A stretch of 8,154 bases of DNA from Marinosulfonomonas sp. (GTDB lineage: Bacteria > Pseudomonadota > Alphaproteobacteria > Rhodobacterales > Rhodobacteraceae): positions 1-8,154 of the forward strand of contig JAHRVD010000322.1 in NCBI GenBank assembly GCA_019090845.1. The letters are read 5' to 3'. Shown in pieces: positions 5,911-8,154 of the stretch. A program made the translations under genes and the position numbers. The first letter of the stretch is position 1, and each line of letters starts with the position of its first letter. The notes under the pieces are model-generated. The model did not search any database and was not told the origin of the DNA. It saw only the letters and a list, made by a program, of their open reading frames with translations.

Positions 5911-6882
5911 CTCAGCTACATTATTCGTCGCATCTTTCAGTCGCTGCTCGTCCTGCTGGTCGTGGGGCTGGTTGCGTTTTCGATGTTCCGCTTTGTCGGC
6001 GATCCGATTGAAAACATGATGGGACAGGAACGCACTCAGGCCGATATCGTGCGGCTCAGGGAACAACTAGGTCTGGATCAGCCATTTCCGGTGCAATACT
6101 GGAAGTTTCTGAAAGGTGCCGCGCAAGGTAATTTCGGGATCAGCTATCGTCAGGGCCGCCCGGTTGGGCAGATCCTTGCCGAGCGCGCGCCAGCAACACT
6201 GGAACTGGCCGCTGTGTCGGGCTTTTTTGCGATCGTCGCAGGCATCGGCCTGGGGATTTTCACCGCAATCAGGCAAAATGGCTGGGTGTCACATCTTATT
6301 ATGACGGCCTCACTTATCGGTGTTTCGCTGCCGACGTTTTTGATCGGGATACTGCTGATCTATCTGTTCAGCGTCGAGCTTGACCTGTTGCCCAGTTTTG
6401 GCCGCGGTGATGTCGTTAAAATCGGCTTCTGGAGCACCGGGTTTCTGACCGCCAGCGGACTGAAAGCACTGATCTTGCCGTCGATCACCTTAGGGCTTTA
6501 CCAGATGACCCTGATAATGCGTCTGGTGCGCGCTGAGATGCAGGAAGTGCTGCGTCAGGACTATATCAAATTCGCCCGCGCTCGCGGTTTGTCCGAGCGC
6601 GTCGTGAACTTTCGCCACGCGCTTAAAAACACGCTGGTGCCGGTTATCACGGTGATTGGTTTACAGTTGGGCAGCATCATTGCTTTTGCGATCATCACTG
6701 AAACTGTGTTTCAATGGCCCGGCGTCGGGCTGTTGTTTATCAACGCGATCCAGTTTGTCGATATCCCTGTCATGGCCGCCTATCTGATGCTGATCTCGGT
6801 GATGTTTGTGGCCATTAACTTGTTTGTCGATCTGCTTTATGTGGTCATTGATCCGCGTTTACGCAGCGAGGCTGCAGCATGA
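5908..6882 (+). CDS. ABC transporter permease, DppB/OppB type
   Basis: This 324-residue inner-membrane protein is one half of the importer channel. It opens with (M)LSYIIRRIFQSLLVLLVVG, the usual first membrane segment (about 9-27), then a periplasmic domain with LREQLGLDQPFPVQYWKFL (50-68) and GNFGISY (74-80). Further hydrophobic segments fall at about 100-120, 130-155, 188-206, 245-268 and 288-313. The cytoplasmic EAA loop that docks the ATPase is DYIKFARARGL (218-228), followed by HALKNTLVPV (237-246). The C-terminus VIDPRLR (313-319) is typical. The gap to the binding-protein gene is 162 nt and contains a hairpin but no clear promoter; the stop overlaps the next permease by ATGA. The subfamily is certain, the substrate is not. 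Confidence 0.93.
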   Translation: MLSYIIRRIFQSLLVLLVVGLVAFSMFRFVGDPIENMMGQERTQADIVRLREQLGLDQPFPVQYWKFLKGAAQGNFGISYRQGRPVGQILAERAPATLELAAVSGFFAIVAGIGLGIFTAIRQNGWVSHLIMTASLIGVSLPTFLIGILLIYLFSVELDLLPSFGRGDVVKIGFWSTGFLTASGLKALILPSITLGLYQMTLIMRLVRAEMQEVLRQDYIKFARARGLSERVVNFRHALKNTLVPVITVIGLQLGSIIAFAIITETVFQWPGVGLLFINAIQFVDIPVMAAYLMLISVMFVAINLFVDLLYVVIDPRLRSEAAA

Positions 6883-7823
6883 ACACCACATTGCTCCGTC
6901 GCCCGTTTGCGCCGCGTCTGCGCGCCTTTTGGAGCAGTGATCTGGTCTGGTCGTTTCGCCATTCGCCGGTTGCATTGACGTCGTTCATATTTGTATGCCT
7001 GCTGACCATCTGCGCCATCTTTGCGCCGCTGATCGCGCCGCATGACCCGTTTAACCCGGCCACGCTGAACCTGATGAATGGCTTCACGCCGCCCGGCACA
7101 CCAAACGCCTTTACCGGTGAAAGTTTTGTGCTGGGTACCGACGATCAGGGCCGAGATTTATTTTCGACCATACTTTTTGGCATGCGCATATCGCTTTTCG
7201 TTGGTTTTTCAGCCGTCATGCTGGGCATGGTTATTGGCATCACTGCAGGCCTTGTCGCAGGCTATAAAGGTGGCTGGACCGAGACCATCATCATGCGCAT
7301 CGCCGATGTGCAGCTGACCTTTCCGGCCATTCTGGTCGCCATGCTGATTTTTGGCATCGCCAAAGGTTTCACCCCGGTTGAATACCGCGACCAGATGGCA
7401 ATCTGGGTTCTTATCCTTGCCATCGGCCTAAGCGATTGGGTGCAATTTGCCCGTGTTGTCCGCGGGGCAACGCTGGTTGAGAAAAACAAGGAATACGTGC
7501 AGGCTGCCCGGCTTGTGGGTCGATCAGGGCTGGCCATCATGGTGCGCCACATCCTGCCCAATGTGCTGTCACCGGTTCTGGTGATCGCCACGATTAGCCT
7601 GGCACTGGCAATCATCGCCGAGGCTACCCTAAGTTTCCTTGGCGTCGGCGCGCCACCAACCCAGCCCTCGCTGGGCACTTTGATCCGCATTGGTCAGGGC
7701 TTTTTGTTCTCGGGCGAATGGTGGATATTGTTCTTTCCTGCCTGCACCCTTCTGGCGCTGGCGCTTTCGGTTAACCTGCTGGGCGACTGGCTGCGCGATG
7801 CGCTGAACCCGAGGCTGCGATGA
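6879..7823 (+). CDS. ABC transporter permease, DppC/OppC type
   Basis: This 314-residue inner-membrane protein is the second half of the channel. The N-terminus has a short cytoplasmic part and a first membrane segment at about 30-53 ending in FAPLIAPHDPF. The DppC hallmark LGTDDQGRDLFS (85-96) is followed by GMRISLFVGF, and further membrane segments lie at about 108-128, 146-160, 173-187, 230-250 and 281-301. The EAA loop is EYVQAARLVGRSGLAI (205-220) followed by RHILPNVLSPV. LSFLGVGAPPTQPSLG (251-266) and the C-terminal LGDWLRDALNPRLR are typical. It overlaps both neighbours by ATGA (start at 6879, stop at 7823), so the three cytoplasm-facing components should be made in step. Confidence 0.94.
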   Translation: MNTTLLRRPFAPRLRAFWSSDLVWSFRHSPVALTSFIFVCLLTICAIFAPLIAPHDPFNPATLNLMNGFTPPGTPNAFTGESFVLGTDDQGRDLFSTILFGMRISLFVGFSAVMLGMVIGITAGLVAGYKGGWTETIIMRIADVQLTFPAILVAMLIFGIAKGFTPVEYRDQMAIWVLILAIGLSDWVQFARVVRGATLVEKNKEYVQAARLVGRSGLAIMVRHILPNVLSPVLVIATISLALAIIAEATLSFLGVGAPPTQPSLGTLIRIGQGFLFSGEWWILFFPACTLLALALSVNLLGDWLRDALNPRLR

Positions 7824-8154
7824 CGCCGCTACTTGAAATTGAAAACCTTACGGTTGCCTTCCCAACCCGGCACGAAACATTTCTGGCCGTCGACAGGGCA
7901 AATTTAAGCGTCGAGCCGGGTGAAATCCACGGGCTGGTCGGTGAATCAGGTGCTGGAAAATCCACCATCGGTGCCGCGATCATGGGCTTGCTGGAACGCC
8001 CCGGTAAGATCACCAGCGGCACAATCCGGCTGCGTGGTGAACAGATTTCAGGCAAAGACCGCGATGCAATGCAGGCGCTGCTTGGCAAAAAAATCAGCAT
8101 GATTTTTCAGGATCCGCTGACCTCGCTCAACCCGCTTTTTACAATCCGCGAACA
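7820..8154 (+). CDS. ABC transporter ATP-binding protein, DppD/OppD type (3' truncated by window edge)
   Basis: The first 111 codons of the ATPase that powers import are present; the full protein is usually 320-340 residues, or near 550 if fused with a DppF-like second ATPase. Visible parts are the start MTPLLEIENLTVAF, Walker A GESGAGKS (41-48) and the Q-loop region MIFQDPLTSLNP (94-105, Gln97). The ABC signature, Walker B and the oligopeptide-type C-terminal domain are beyond the right edge. The ATG overlaps the stop of the DppC-like gene by ATGA. A DppF-like partner gene, or the second half of a fusion, is expected just downstream. Confidence 0.94.
   Translation, partial: MTPLLEIENLTVAFPTRHETFLAVDRANLSVEPGEIHGLVGESGAGKSTIGAAIMGLLERPGKITSGTIRLRGEQISGKDRDAMQALLGKKISMIFQDPLTSLNPLFTIRE

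Noticed and set aside
5817..6011. Small plus-strand open frame beginning with GTG in the gap before the first permease
   Set aside because: It has no ribosome site, runs through the permease start in another frame, and its translation beyond 5908 is a shadow of the permease.
1..8154. tRNA, rRNA, CRISPR array, insertion sequence or phage genes
   Set aside because: No repeat-spacer pattern, cloverleaf, transposase motif or terminal inverted repeats were seen; coding density and base use are uniform across the window.

Overview
The window is protein-dense, moderately GC-rich bacterial DNA with every supported gene on the plus strand, ATGA overlaps between partners and Shine-Dalgarno sites. The product families, GC content and codon use suggest a proteobacterium, most likely an alphaproteobacterium of the marine Rhodobacterales or a similar group. 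That placement is an inference from style, not from a marker gene.

Region 1 (1-4036) is a tightly packed catabolic gene run. It holds the C-terminal part of a Rieske-type ring-hydroxylating dioxygenase alpha subunit (cut by the left edge), its NTF2-fold beta subunit, a thiolase-superfamily protein that has lost the usual thiolase catalytic residues, an overlapping DUF35/OB-fold partner that contains no cysteine, and a class III (CaiB/BaiF) CoA-transferase. Gaps are 21, 6, -4 and 18 nt, so these five genes are probably one transcript.

Region 2 (4037-4164) is a 128-nt gap with a candidate sigma70-type promoter and a 12-bp palindrome. Region 3 (4165-8154) is an oligopeptide-type (TC 3.A.1.5) ABC importer. 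It encodes a secreted family 5 solute-binding protein, then after a 162-nt gap containing a strong hairpin, a DppB-like permease, a DppC-like permease and a DppD-like ATPase (cut by the right edge). The last three overlap by ATGA.

The most interesting inference is chemical. A dioxygenase that installs a hydroxyl on a ring carbon carrying a CH2-COOH side chain, a CoA-transferase that activates that acid, and a cysteine-less thiolase/DUF35 pair (the architecture of the Ltp2 steroid side-chain retro-aldolase) together make a route in which the side chain leaves as acetyl-CoA. Indole-3-acetate degradation through dioxindole-3-acetate to isatin (the iad-type route known from Bradyrhizobium and Variovorax) fits this logic exactly, and the importer could bring in the substrate. 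This is a hypothesis: the substrate cannot be read from the sequence, and other ring-acetic acids or alicyclic acids would fit too.
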